Source of the DNA: Paenibacillus baekrokdamisoli
Lineage (GTDB): Bacteria > Bacillota > Bacilli > Paenibacillales > Paenibacillaceae
Direction: 5' to 3'
NCBI RefSeq assembly: GCF_003945345.1
Contig: NZ_AP019308.1
Location: 7,001,001-7,065,000 of the forward strand
DNA length: 64,000 nt
The translations under genes and the position numbers were made by a program. Shown piece by piece: positions 1 to 7,977 of the stretch (positions are counted from its first letter, which is position 1; every line of letters begins with the position of its first letter). The notes under the pieces were generated by a model, which had not been told where the DNA came from, ran no database searches, and worked only from the letters and a program-made list of their open reading frames with translations.

Positions 1-542
1 AGAATGGGTATAATGTAGTATTAGTTCGCGGAGAAGTATACAATAATGAGACGAAAGACTGGTCGAAACTTGGTAGAACGCATGTAGCTATTCTTTTGCA
101 GCATGAAGGTCAAACGTACTTGATTGATACTGGGTTTGGTGGCAACCTACCGCTAAAACCTGTGCCGCTAAATGGTGAAACAACCTCCTCTGTGAATGGT
201 GAATTTCGAGTCAAAGCCATGGAAAGTGATTATGGGGACTTTATACTTGAAATGAAACTAAAATATAAAGATACAGATTGGAAAATAGGTTATGCTTTTG
301 ATTCAAAACGATCATTAGAGAATTTATCTGAATTGAATGAAGTCCAAGGAATCATCGTTGAGCACAAAGAATCACGATTTAATAAAACTCCACTGATTAC
401 GCAACTTAAAAGCGATGGGAATGTAACGTTAACCGATACTTCTTTCACACAATGGATTAATGGAAAATCGAAAAAGGAACAGATTGACAATGTTAAATTC
501 AAAGAGCTAGCAAAACAGCATTTTGGATTCCAAGAACTATGA
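1..542 (+). CDS. Arylamine N-acetyltransferase, C-terminal part (5' end outside window)
   Basis: The reading frame is open from the left edge of the window, so the start lies upstream. Visible residues include a His in 'RTHVAILL' and an Asp in 'YLIDTGFGG', which match the His and Asp of the Cys-His-Asp triad of the NAT family; the catalytic Cys would be encoded before position 1. The family transfers acetyl from acetyl-CoA to arylamines through an acyl-Cys intermediate. The C-terminal half is lysine-rich and ends at a TGA at 540-542. No downstream partner on this strand. The family call rests on the two triad residues and their spacing; substrate unknown. Confidence 0.8.
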   Translation, partial: NGYNVVLVRGEVYNNETKDWSKLGRTHVAILLQHEGQTYLIDTGFGGNLPLKPVPLNGETTSSVNGEFRVKAMESDYGDFILEMKLKYKDTDWKIGYAFDSKRSLENLSELNEVQGIIVEHKESRFNKTPLITQLKSDGNVTLTDTSFTQWINGKSKKEQIDNVKFKELAKQHFGFQEL

Positions 543-690
543 GAAGGCCGGAGGTAACCATAGTTGTGAAATTGAAAGGATGATACGCTCATCCTGGAAC
601 CTCGAAAACCGGCTTTAGGTCTGTTCGACACCGTGGCGGGGATGTAGCAAGTACATGTGTGAAAAGCGCTCAGCACGAGTTCGATAGGCA
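543..690. other. Non-coding segment rich in nested hairpins
   Basis: Between the NAT stop and the next gene there is no credible coding frame, but several complementary segments nest. Bases 544-551 pair with 609-616, 552-555 with 599-602, and 578-583 with 589-594 (loop TACGC). A separate hairpin is ATGTA/TACAT at 642-656. This could be a structured RNA or a decayed element. I do not recognise a named RNA family in it. Confidence 0.3.
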
Positions 691-696
691 AAAGAA

Positions 697-727
697 AAGG
701 CAACCGGCCTAATATATCGGTTGCCTT
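697..727 (-). terminator. Rho-independent terminator of the thioredoxin-like gene
   Basis: AAGGCAACCG (697-706) pairs with CGGTTGCCTT (718-727). On the reverse strand the stem is followed by a T-rich run (complement of AAAAGAAAA). The stop codon of the upstream reverse-strand gene (709-711) lies inside the loop. Confidence 0.75.
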
Positions 728-1293
728 TGTTCACTAATTTCTTGATCCTGCCGATCATTCAAATCAATCCATTTCTCAATGATTGTCTCCCACTTCTTCT
801 CCGAAATGATTCCTGTGATGCGCTCCCTTACAATTCCTTCACTGTCGATAAGTAAGCTTGTCGGAAACGAAGAAATTTTATACAGATCTAGTGCTATACC
901 TTTACGATCCATTAGAATTGGAAATGTGAGTTTCTGTTGATCGACAAATTCTCTAGCTTGTCTCTCCTTGTCGTAGCTCGTTGCATTAATACCATATATC
1001 TGAAGCTGTTCACTGTACTTTTTCGACAACGTCTGTAAATATGGCGCTTCCCGTTCACAAGGCCTACAGTAGGATGCCCAGAAATTAACGAGAAGCAGCT
1101 TGTCCCGTTTACCTCCTATTACAATGCTCATACCGCTGAGGTCAGGTAATTGTAGCGTAGGAGCAATATAATCAGGCTTCGGTTTCATGTGAGCGGAAAA
1201 AGTTAGCATCGTATTTTGTTTCTCATTATTCTGATATATCGCTATACCAGCTAAGCAAAGAACTACTACTATGAAAACAATTGTACGTTTCAT
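709..1293 (-). CDS. Membrane-anchored thioredoxin-like thiol-disulfide oxidoreductase (ResA/TlpA type)
   Basis: A 194-residue protein with an N-terminal hydrophobic helix (residues 4-20), probably an uncleaved anchor, followed by an extracytoplasmic thioredoxin fold. The redox motif is 'WASYCRPCEREAP' (CxxC), preceded by 'LLVNFWA'. A cis-Pro segment 'SSFPTSLLID' follows. ResA/TlpA proteins reduce disulfides outside the membrane, for example in cytochrome c maturation. No cytochrome assembly gene is adjacent, so the partner is unknown. The start has an AAGGA-type ribosome site 8 bases upstream. The gene is divergent from the YqeK-like gene. Confidence 0.85.
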   Translation of the reverse strand: MKRTIVFIVVVLCLAGIAIYQNNEKQNTMLTFSAHMKPKPDYIAPTLQLPDLSGMSIVIGGKRDKLLLVNFWASYCRPCEREAPYLQTLSKKYSEQLQIYGINATSYDKERQAREFVDQQKLTFPILMDRKGIALDLYKISSFPTSLLIDSEGIVRERITGIISEKKWETIIEKWIDLNDRQDQEISEQRQPIY

Positions 1294-1384
1294 GAGAATC
1301 CTTCTTTCATATCTTACGACTTACAAACATTACATATGTTACCATATAAAAGAATGGATGCTCAAGCTGGAGGGGATATTGTTT

Positions 1385-2005
1385 ATGCACGCAGCTTATT
1401 CTGAGTTATTATTTAGCGAGTTAACCGGAAACTTACGTGAGGACGTTTATAATTTCTTATCGAGGAACGGCTGTGAGGAGATAGGGGTGCACTGCTTAAA
1501 AGTCGGGGAAGAATCGAAAAGAATTGCAATCATGTTTGGTGCTAACTCAAGAGAAGCTGAGTATGCGGGATATCTGCATGATATTAGTGCGGTATTCCCA
1601 AACGAAATAAGAATATCTATTGCTCATCAGCTAGGAGTTGAGGTTTTACCAGAAGAAGAAACCTTTCCGATGATCATTCATCAGAAATTATCAAAAGAGA
1701 TGGCTAGGAATTTGTTCAACATATCGAATCCTACGATTCTGAACGCGGTAGGGTGTCATACAACTTTGAGAAAGCACGCTACACTTCTGGATAATGTACT
1801 ATTTGTTGCTGATAAAATTGCATGGGACCAGTCCGGAAGTCCACCTTATATCAAAGACATCTATCAGGGACTTGAAAAATCCATAGAGCATGCTTCATAT
1901 GCCTATATTAATTACCTTTGGCAGCAACGAGAAAAATTGAGAGTGGTACATCCATGGTTAAGGGATGCATTTTATGATTTAGATCAACTCCTGAGGGAAT
2001 GTTGA
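1385..2005 (+). CDS. yqeK: HD-domain hydrolase of the YqeK type
   Basis: A 206-residue protein from the ATG at 1385, chosen because GGAGGGG lies 9 bases upstream; the longer frame has no ribosome site. The metal-site pattern of YqeK HD proteins is present: His in 'VHCLKVGEESKRIA', the HD pair in 'AGYLHDIS', and the late His/Asp segments 'GCHTTLRKHATLLDN' and 'LFVADKIAW'. The family hydrolyses Ap4A symmetrically in several Gram-positives. In many Firmicutes yqeK sits with nadD and rsfS; here it stands alone, so this may be a second, diverged copy. Confidence in the HD fold is high; the reaction is inferred. Confidence 0.8.
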   Translation: MHAAYSELLFSELTGNLREDVYNFLSRNGCEEIGVHCLKVGEESKRIAIMFGANSREAEYAGYLHDISAVFPNEIRISIAHQLGVEVLPEEETFPMIIHQKLSKEMARNLFNISNPTILNAVGCHTTLRKHATLLDNVLFVADKIAWDQSGSPPYIKDIYQGLEKSIEHASYAYINYLWQQREKLRVVHPWLRDAFYDLDQLLREC

Positions 2006-2138
2006 AGAATGATTCAGTCATGAAAGATGAGATTCGAAGACCTATGTTCTCGATAGGTATGCAAGACTGATACCAAAATTACAAAGTGAAAATTTGTAAA
2101 GTTGAAAGAGAATATACCTTTTAACAGGATATTAAAAG

Positions 2139-2163
2139 GGCTGTCGAGGTTTTCTCGACAGCC
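2139..2163 (-). terminator. Terminator of the AHSA1-VOC operon
   Basis: GGCTGTCGAG (2139-2148) pairs perfectly with CTCGACAGCC (2154-2163). On the reverse strand the stem is followed by CTTTTAAT. It lies just beyond the VOC gene. Confidence 0.75.
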
Positions 2164-2174
2164 GGATAGGCCAT

Positions 2175-2591
2175 TTAAGCTTGATTGACAGCACTTTCGT
2201 CCATATAGATGAACTCCCAGAGGTGACCATCGATATCCTCAAAACTCCATCCATACATAAAGCCATGGTCAATCGGATCATTGAAAGGCTTCCCACCAGC
2301 GGCAAGGGCCTTGTTTACAATCTCATCGACTTCTTCCTTGCTTGAAGCAGATAGAGCCACAATCACTTCTGTAGTTGTCGTTGTATCCGCAATCTCTTTT
2401 TTGACAAAAGTTTTAAAGCGGTTTTCAACGAGCAGCATAACATAGATATTTTCTCCTACAATCATGCACGTGGTGCTCTCGTCTGTAAATTGAGGGTTAA
2501 ATTCAAAGCCAACTTTCGTGAAAAAATCAATAGATTTGTTCAGATCTTTAACCGGTAAATTCACGAAAATTCGTTTTGCTTGTAGTGCCAT
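2175..2591 (-). CDS. VOC (glyoxalase/bleomycin-resistance) family protein
   Basis: A 138-residue protein with the vicinal-oxygen-chelate layout: 'IFVNLPVKDLNKSIDFFTKVGF' beta-alpha start, and C-terminal 'GWSFEDIDGHLWEFIYMD', typical of the YP/glyoxalase-like group. Such proteins are metal enzymes or binding proteins for small toxic molecules; the substrate is unknown. ATG 2591 was chosen over the GTG at 2600 because AGGTGAT sits about 7 bases upstream. It follows the AHSA1 gene after 13 bases, so the two form an operon, a common pairing. Confidence 0.8.
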   Translation of the reverse strand: MALQAKRIFVNLPVKDLNKSIDFFTKVGFEFNPQFTDESTTCMIVGENIYVMLLVENRFKTFVKKEIADTTTTTEVIVALSASSKEEVDEIVNKALAAGGKPFNDPIDHGFMYGWSFEDIDGHLWEFIYMDESAVNQA

Positions 2592-2604
2592 TCCTATCAC
2601 CTCA

Positions 2605-3093
2605 TCATAGTTTTATCTTCGCCAATTGCTCCTCAAGTCGATCAAGTGTTGATTTTGCACCCTCAATAGCTCCATATTCTTTAATGACCATCTCTAGTTC
2701 TGCAGCTGATTTGAAAATCGACTGCATTGTGAGTTCGGTCTTATTGTTTTGCACTGCAAAAGTCACGTTCACTCGGAACTGCTCGTCCTCACCATCTCCG
2801 CCGTGGGAATAAACGAGGCGCTCGGGGTTAATGACCTCGATATAAGTGATTTTATTATCATAATCAACTCCGTCAGGACCATGCATAATGTAATGCCACA
2901 CACCACCTGGGCGTACGTCTATTTCATGCGTGGTGATCGTAAAACCTCGGGGTCCCCACCAATGTGGCAAGTGTTCAGGATCCGTCCAAGTTTGATAAAC
3001 GAGTTCACGCGGAGCATTCAAGACACGCTTAACAAGGAGTTCGTTATTATTAACTGAGGTAAACGTTGAATTCACTGCTTGTTCTTCTGCCAT
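2605..3093 (-). CDS. AHSA1/SRPBCC-domain protein
   Basis: A 162-residue protein of the activator-of-Hsp90-ATPase-like SRPBCC fold. Diagnostic are 'RVLNAPRELVYQTWTDPEHLPHWWGPRGF' style sequence near residue 25-50 (APRELVYQTWT..HWWGP) and the 'GGVWHYIMHGPDG' strand. The family forms a hydrophobic cavity for a ligand; no defined reaction is known for most bacterial members. GGAGG lies 9 bases before the ATG. Members are often controlled by an ArsR repressor; here no such gene is adjacent, but the promoter carries a palindrome (see 3168-3206). First gene of a two-gene operon with the VOC protein. Confidence 0.85.
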   Translation of the reverse strand: MAEEQAVNSTFTSVNNNELLVKRVLNAPRELVYQTWTDPEHLPHWWGPRGFTITTHEIDVRPGGVWHYIMHGPDGVDYDNKITYIEVINPERLVYSHGGDGEDEQFRVNVTFAVQNNKTELTMQSIFKSAAELEMVIKEYGAIEGAKSTLDRLEEQLAKIKL

Positions 3094-3167
3094 GATTTCA
3101 TTCCTCCACCATTATTAATGGTAACCGTTCCGCTCAGCAAGAGCATAAAGGTCAAATTCATGTTTTT

Positions 3168-3206
3168 AATATACCTTTATAGGAATATTCCTGTCAAGGA
3201 ATATTT
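3168..3206 (-). promoter_or_regulatory. Promoter and palindromic operator for the AHSA1-VOC operon
   Basis: Read on the reverse strand: -35 TTGACA (3192-3197), 18-bp spacer, -10 TATATT (3168-3173). The spacer contains the perfect 12-bp palindrome AGGAATATTCCT (3181-3192), with an extra half-site AAGGAATATT (3196-3205) covering the -35. This layout suggests a repressor site; the regulator is not encoded here. Confidence 0.55.
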
Positions 3207-3249
3207 GGAGCTGTTGTAACGGACATGATTGCACTCAAATAAAGGAGAG

Positions 3250-3276
3250 AAAGCCGTCCGATTTGGACGGCTTTTT
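3250..3276. terminator. Hairpin with T run, probably bidirectional terminator
   Basis: AAAGCCGTCC (3250-3259) pairs with GGACGGCTTT (3265-3274), followed by TT on the forward strand. No intact forward gene ends just before it, so it may belong to the decayed locus around 3.3 kb. Confidence 0.6.
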
Positions 3277-3328
3277 GGTATGCTCGGCTACCTAAGAGAA
3301 CAAGCTAAATCTGAGCCGTAAAGTTTCC

Positions 3329-3556
3329 TCCATCGACGGTGCTTCCCGGTGGCAGCAAATGCGCTATATTAGTCTTCCCATGTTGAAGCCAACGATCTTG
3401 ATTCTCACCTTGCTTCAGTTGGAAGAAACTTGAATGCCGACTTCGGAATGTTTTACGCCATGGTAGGTGATGCGTCGCTGCTGTTCTCAACAACGGACGT
3501 TATCGACACCTTGGTATACCGCAGTCTTCGTAAATCAGGTGATATTGGAATGAGGG
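3329..3556 (+). pseudogene. Remnant of an LplB-type ABC transporter permease
   Basis: Two frames carry consecutive pieces of one permease. Frame at 3329 reads 'SIDGASRWQQMRYISLPMLK' and then 'PTILILTLLQLEET' before a stop at 3431; this is the cytoplasmic EAA loop (IDGA...LP) of binding-protein-dependent permeases. A shift of frame at about 3430 resumes with 'NADFGMFYAMVGDASLLF' and 'TTDVIDTLVYRSLRKSGDIG', the expected continuation in carbohydrate permeases of the LplB group. The N-terminal membrane segments and the last helix are missing, and no partner transporter genes are near. It is therefore a truncated, frameshifted fossil. Confidence 0.75.
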
Positions 3557-3712
3557 GAAGCTTTATGAGTAAAGTCAAGATTGTAATACAGTGGTGGACA
3601 GAGAGCCTAGAAAGATTAGATATGATACGTTACGTTATTCAATGTTTCAGATCTATTTATAGTATAATGGTTACTACTGTATGGAATGGAAAACAGGGAA
3701 AAGAGGGAACGG

Positions 3713-4387
3713 ATGCCTACTATATTGGTTGCTGACGACGATGCGAACATTCGCGAACTCGTCTGTTTATTTCTACGCAACGACGGATTCGAAACAGCCG
3801 AAGCCGCGGACGGCAAGGAAGCATTGACCGTCTATGCCTCGACGCATGTCGATCTTGTCGTGCTCGATATTATGATGCCGGTTATGGATGGTTGGACGTT
3901 ATGCAAGGAGCTCCGAAGAGCCAATCCTGATCTTCCGTTACTTATGCTGACTGCAAGAGGCGAAACATGGGAGAAAGTGAAAGGGTTCGAACTTGGGACG
4001 GACGATTATATGACGAAACCATTCGATCCGTTGGAGTTGACAGCTCGTGTTAGGGCTTTACTGAAACGATACCGGATTGGCTCCACGCAGACGATTCAGT
4101 TCGGCAACGTCATCCTTGATCGGCAGACCTATAAGGTGATGAGAGGGACGGAGTCGCTCACGTTGCCGCTCAAGGAGTTCGAATTGCTATATAAGCTCGC
4201 TGGAACACCCGGACAAGTCTATACGCGCGAGCAGTTGATCGATCAAATTTGGGGGATCGATTACGCTGGAGATGATCGAACGATAGACGTACATATTAAA
4301 CGCCTGCGCGAACGGTTCGCGACTACACCCGATTTTCGTATCGAGACGGTGCGTGGGCTTGGCTACCGGCTTGAGGTGTACGAATGA
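3713..4387 (+). CDS. OmpR/PhoB-family response regulator
   Basis: A 224-residue protein. Receiver domain at residues 1-115 with acidic pocket 'VADDDAN', phospho-acceptor Asp in 'VVLDIMMPVMDGW' and Lys in 'TKPFDPLEL'. A winged-helix DNA-binding domain follows, ending 'TVRGLGYRLE'. ATG 3713 is preferred over the upstream in-frame ATG because GAGGG is 5 bases before it. The stop overlaps the kinase start by 4 bases (ATGA), so the two are translationally coupled. A perfect TATAAT at 3663-3668 could be its -10, though no clear -35 is visible. Target genes unknown. Confidence 0.9.
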   Translation: MPTILVADDDANIRELVCLFLRNDGFETAEAADGKEALTVYASTHVDLVVLDIMMPVMDGWTLCKELRRANPDLPLLMLTARGETWEKVKGFELGTDDYMTKPFDPLELTARVRALLKRYRIGSTQTIQFGNVILDRQTYKVMRGTESLTLPLKEFELLYKLAGTPGQVYTREQLIDQIWGIDYAGDDRTIDVHIKRLRERFATTPDFRIETVRGLGYRLEVYE

Positions 4388-5751
4388 TCAGATCCTTATA
4401 TACACGCGTCGTCCTGATATTTCTAGTCTCCGTAATCGGAGGAACGATCATTTCCTTTTTTGTGTCAACTTGGGTATTTAAAGATAAATTGAACGAAAAC
4501 TTACAAATCCCCTTACTTTACTTCGGTCAGGACATCGCCCGGATTTACGAGAAATTACCATTACGTGAGGCGGACGATTTCGTTAGTGGAATGAATCAGC
4601 TTAAATCTTATCATATTCGAATTTACGAAGAAACAGGACAGTTCCAGTCATACGGAGCGCTTAACGGACACAATCCTACCACTGTGACTATGGAACAAGT
4701 AAAAAAAGTACTAGATGGAGAAGTTGTTCAAGTCAATCCGACTGGTGTTGCTACGGTCCTCTTAGGGTTGCCGTTGACAACTGACATGGGAACGAAAGCG
4801 ATGTTTGTAGAATCGATCGCCCTCCCTTCCACCTCTTTTATCATAAAGTGGATTTTGAACTTTTCAACCTATTCGTTGATAGCAGGAAGCCTATTGATTC
4901 TGGTTGCTGCGATGTTCCTAGTCAGACCGATCAAAAAGCTGACAAAAGCGACTAGGCAGATAGCAGGTGGAGATTTCAACGTCAAGCTGAATATTAAGCA
5001 AAAGGGTGAGCTGGGTACTTTGGCTCGCAGCTTCGAAGAAATGATGCACGATCTGAAGCAACTTGAGCAGATGCGCAGGGAATTCGTAACGAACGTGTCC
5101 CACGAGGTTCAGTCTCCGCTCACCTCAATATCCGGTTATGCTATAGCGCTCAAGCAAGTAGACATCGCAGATAACGACCGAAGCCGCTATCTCGATATTA
5201 TCATCGCTGAAGCAAATCGGATGTCCAAGATGAGCGATAGCCTGCTAAAGCTGAGTTTGCTTGAATCGCAGTCACAGCAACTGCGGTTGGTCACCTTCAG
5301 TCTTGATGAACAGATCAGACGAGTGATCGTCGCGATCCAGCCGCAATGGTCAGCTCGCAACATCCGTTTCGAGCTCAATTTGAAGGCAATTAACCTGACG
5401 GCTGATCATGACCAGCTCAATCAGGTGTGGACCAATATACTCGGTAATAGCATAAAATTTTCTGAAGATGGCGGCGTTATTAACGTCAGCATCAAACAAG
5501 ATATCAACAATGTGATAGTCCGAATATCCGACACTGGCATTGGTATTTCCCTCGAGGACCAGAAGCGTATATTCGAACGGTTTTTTAAGGCCGATCGCTC
5601 CCACAGTCGTAAGTATGGCGGTAGCGGTATGGGACTCGCCATCGTTAAACAGATCGTATCGCTTCATCAAGGCGACATCCGAGTGGAAAGCGAACCAGGC
5701 CAAGGAACGACCTTCATTGTCACCTTGCCAATCACTACGCCAACAGATTAG
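4384..5751 (+). CDS. Sensor histidine kinase (HAMP-HisKA-HATPase)
   Basis: A 455-residue membrane kinase partnered with the preceding regulator. TM1 is at residues 8-30, an extracytoplasmic sensor domain runs to about 155, TM2 to about 180, then HAMP ('VRPIKKLTKATRQIAGGDF'). The phospho-His is in 'FVTNVSHEVQSPLTSISGYA'. The ATPase domain has N box 'QVWTNILGNSIKFS', G1 'ISDTGIGIS' and G2 'GGSGMGLAIVKQIV'. The 'HEVQSPLT' form of the H box is a variant seen in Gram-positive kinases. The signal is not deducible from sequence. Confidence 0.9.
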   Translation: MIRSLYTRVVLIFLVSVIGGTIISFFVSTWVFKDKLNENLQIPLLYFGQDIARIYEKLPLREADDFVSGMNQLKSYHIRIYEETGQFQSYGALNGHNPTTVTMEQVKKVLDGEVVQVNPTGVATVLLGLPLTTDMGTKAMFVESIALPSTSFIIKWILNFSTYSLIAGSLLILVAAMFLVRPIKKLTKATRQIAGGDFNVKLNIKQKGELGTLARSFEEMMHDLKQLEQMRREFVTNVSHEVQSPLTSISGYAIALKQVDIADNDRSRYLDIIIAEANRMSKMSDSLLKLSLLESQSQQLRLVTFSLDEQIRRVIVAIQPQWSARNIRFELNLKAINLTADHDQLNQVWTNILGNSIKFSEDGGVINVSIKQDINNVIVRISDTGIGISLEDQKRIFERFFKADRSHSRKYGGSGMGLAIVKQIVSLHQGDIRVESEPGQGTTFIVTLPITTPTD

Positions 5752-6009
5752 TTAGTTTCATGTGGTATCAATCGGATTGACTAACCGCATTCCCCATGCT
5801 ATGGCATTATGTGCAAGCTTCCTTGCATGTGACGCCGCAGCATTTTTTTTGCTTGTTCATACTCCGTTCATATTGTCGTCACAGGGAGTACATCTTCGTC
5901 GTATAAGCTTTCATTACCGGTTCGTTAAGGTAGCCCTATAAACAGATGAGGACAGGAGAAGATGAGAGTGCAACTAAGAGAGGTAATGAAAATGAGAGAG
6001 GGTACGAGA

Positions 6010-6948
6010 ATGAAAAAAGCGCTTAACATTATACTTAAATCCATAGGAGTTATAGCTATACTAATAGTACTTTTCCTAGCCATTGTTTTTATAGTTAATA
6101 TTGTCTGCAACAAATCGGAGCAGGGAAAAATAGAACCCTATGGTCAGTCTGTAACCGTCGATGGGAAAAAGATGAATGTTTTGATTCAAGGAAAAGGCGA
6201 AGAAACAGTCGTGCTCCTGCCAGGCTTTGGAACATCAGCGCCGGCACTTGATTTTAAGCCGCTAGTGGAAGAACTATCACCCTTTTACAAAGTAGTCGTG
6301 GTTGAGCCTTTTGGTTATGGATTAAGTGATGGAACCGATAAGGAACGAAACACAGCGAATATTGTAAGTGAAATTCATGAAGCTTTACAGCAGCTTCATA
6401 TTGATCGTTACACGCTAATGGGCCATTCCATTGCAGGCATTTACGGATTAGATTATGCGAACAAATATCCAAACGAAGTGAGTGCATTTGCAGGGATTGA
6501 TAGCAGTGTTCCAACGCAGGGCGGAATGGATGTCAAATTCCCAATAAAAACGTTTAAATTACTCAAAGATTCCGGTCTCTTGAGAATGATCACGAAAATA
6601 TCTGGCGACCCGTATGCTTCATTGCCGTATGATGATAAAACAAAAGCACAAATAAGAATGATCACGAATAAGAACATGAATAATTCCACTACCCTGAATG
6701 AAATGAAAAATATTTATCCTAATTTTGTAGCAGCTAGAAATTTAACATTCCCTAAAAATCTTCCCGTTATTTTCTTTATTCAAGCGAATAACACAGGTGT
6801 GAAAAGATGGATACCACTGCATGAAGAGCAAGTCAAAGATTCTGTACATGGAAAAGTGATTACACTTGACGGAGAACATTATCTACACCATACCAAATCA
6901 AAAGAAATCGTTGAAAACTTTAGAGAATTTATGAAAGAAATAAAATAA
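6010..6948 (+). CDS. Membrane-anchored alpha/beta hydrolase
   Basis: About 312 residues with an N-terminal hydrophobic helix (residues 9-30 from this start), then an alpha/beta hydrolase domain. Nucleophile elbow 'LMGHSIAGIYGL' (GxSxG), oxyanion-region 'LLPGFGTSAP', and catalytic His in 'LDGEHYLHH'. Such proteins hydrolyse esters or related bonds outside or at the membrane; the substrate is unknown. Three in-frame ATGs occur (5962, 5992, 6010). I chose 6010 because GAGAGAGGG precedes it and translation then begins at the usual 'MKK' signal start, but 5992 is also possible. Followed by a strong terminator. Confidence 0.8.
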   Translation: MKKALNIILKSIGVIAILIVLFLAIVFIVNIVCNKSEQGKIEPYGQSVTVDGKKMNVLIQGKGEETVVLLPGFGTSAPALDFKPLVEELSPFYKVVVVEPFGYGLSDGTDKERNTANIVSEIHEALQQLHIDRYTLMGHSIAGIYGLDYANKYPNEVSAFAGIDSSVPTQGGMDVKFPIKTFKLLKDSGLLRMITKISGDPYASLPYDDKTKAQIRMITNKNMNNSTTLNEMKNIYPNFVAARNLTFPKNLPVIFFIQANNTGVKRWIPLHEEQVKDSVHGKVITLDGEHYLHHTKSKEIVENFREFMKEIK

Positions 6949-7000
6949 GTGAACTGAAACAGGTCTCTCCACTATTTTGTACATGAATATAAGTGATATA

Positions 7001-7026
7001 AAAACCGCCCATTGGGTGGTTTTTTC
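7001..7026 (+). terminator. Terminator of the alpha/beta hydrolase gene
   Basis: AAAACCGCCC (7001-7010) pairs with GGGTGGTTTT (7014-7023), followed by T residues to 7025. The 7030-7200 stretch downstream has no convincing gene. Confidence 0.8.
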
Positions 7027-7202
7027 ACTTTTTGTTTGTGAAAGCGAACCCTGGCTGAGATTCACCGTGGTTAGCGGTAAGAAACAGGTCTTACTACCGG
7101 AGAACGGTAGGATCGTATTTGCAGGCGAGGTAGGTTCCAAGTTAGATCATTCGTGGTCTGATGGAGAACACAACGATTAAACAAGAAAAAAAAGCTTTAA
7201 GC

Positions 7203-7877
7203 TTAAGGGGAGCTCAGGCTCAATAAGCTTAAAGCCATTACTAATAGTGCCAATAGAATGACATAAGAGTTTGCTCTTGCAAATACGAAGAGCTGTTTCT
7301 TATATTTTTTAACCAGTATGAAAGCTGCAATTCCAAGTGCGATTATGCACCCAGCCCGGATGGAGTATTTCGTAATCAGATGGATGATTGTTTCGAATCG
7401 ATGTCCAAGTAGTCTTCCAACCATAATGTAGGTAGTCACCCATAGCAGTGCTCCTGTGTGGTTGAAAATTAAAAACGTACGAAAACGAATCCGAATAATT
7501 CCCGAGACGTAGCCTGTGAAATGACGAAAGCCAGGAATGAAATAGCTGATGAGCAAGATTTTACTGCCATATTTCTCGAACCAGGACGTTATCTTCTCAA
7601 TTCGCCCAGGATGTAGAAACATGTATTTGCCATACTTAGTGAAAAAGGGTATTCCCAGCTTCTGTCCAATGAAATAAGTAATTGTTGTCCCGATTGTCGT
7701 TCCGAGGAAGGACAATAGGATCACGAATATCAGATGGAATTGGCCGAGAGAGGCCATATATCCAGAATAGGCCATCGCTAATTCTCCTGGGAATGGTGTT
7801 GCTAAAGACTCGGATAGTAAGCCGAAAAATAAAACAAAATAGCCATATTGCTCAAACAAGCGGTTTATCCATTCCAT
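7203..7877 (-). CDS. DedA-family membrane protein
   Basis: A 224-residue protein with about five hydrophobic segments and DedA/SNARE-associated (PF09335) signatures: 'FPGELAMAYSGYMASLG' and the amphipathic 'YFIPGFRHFTGYVSGI' loop. DedA proteins are now seen as phospholipid (undecaprenyl phosphate or PE/PS) flippases supporting the membrane. The start at 7877 is chosen for AAGGAG 8-9 bases upstream; the longer frame has no ribosome site. It lies 100 bases downstream of rocD on the same strand and may be read from that operon, although the functions are unrelated. Confidence 0.85.
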   Translation of the reverse strand: MEWINRLFEQYGYFVLFFGLLSESLATPFPGELAMAYSGYMASLGQFHLIFVILLSFLGTTIGTTITYFIGQKLGIPFFTKYGKYMFLHPGRIEKITSWFEKYGSKILLISYFIPGFRHFTGYVSGIIRIRFRTFLIFNHTGALLWVTTYIMVGRLLGHRFETIIHLITKYSIRAGCIIALGIAAFILVKKYKKQLFVFARANSYVILLALLVMALSLLSLSSP

Positions 7878-7977
7878 ACATCCTACTCCTTCAAAGCAAA
7901 TGGTAAAAGTACTTAAATTAACTATACCCTTACAGCATGAGTTGAAGAACGGACTATGGAACAGTTTATTTCTAGAC

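Noticed and set aside
6977..7180. Forward open frame of 67 residues after the alpha/beta hydrolase
   Set aside because: It starts within the terminator of that gene, has no ribosome site and no recognisable family; at most a remnant.
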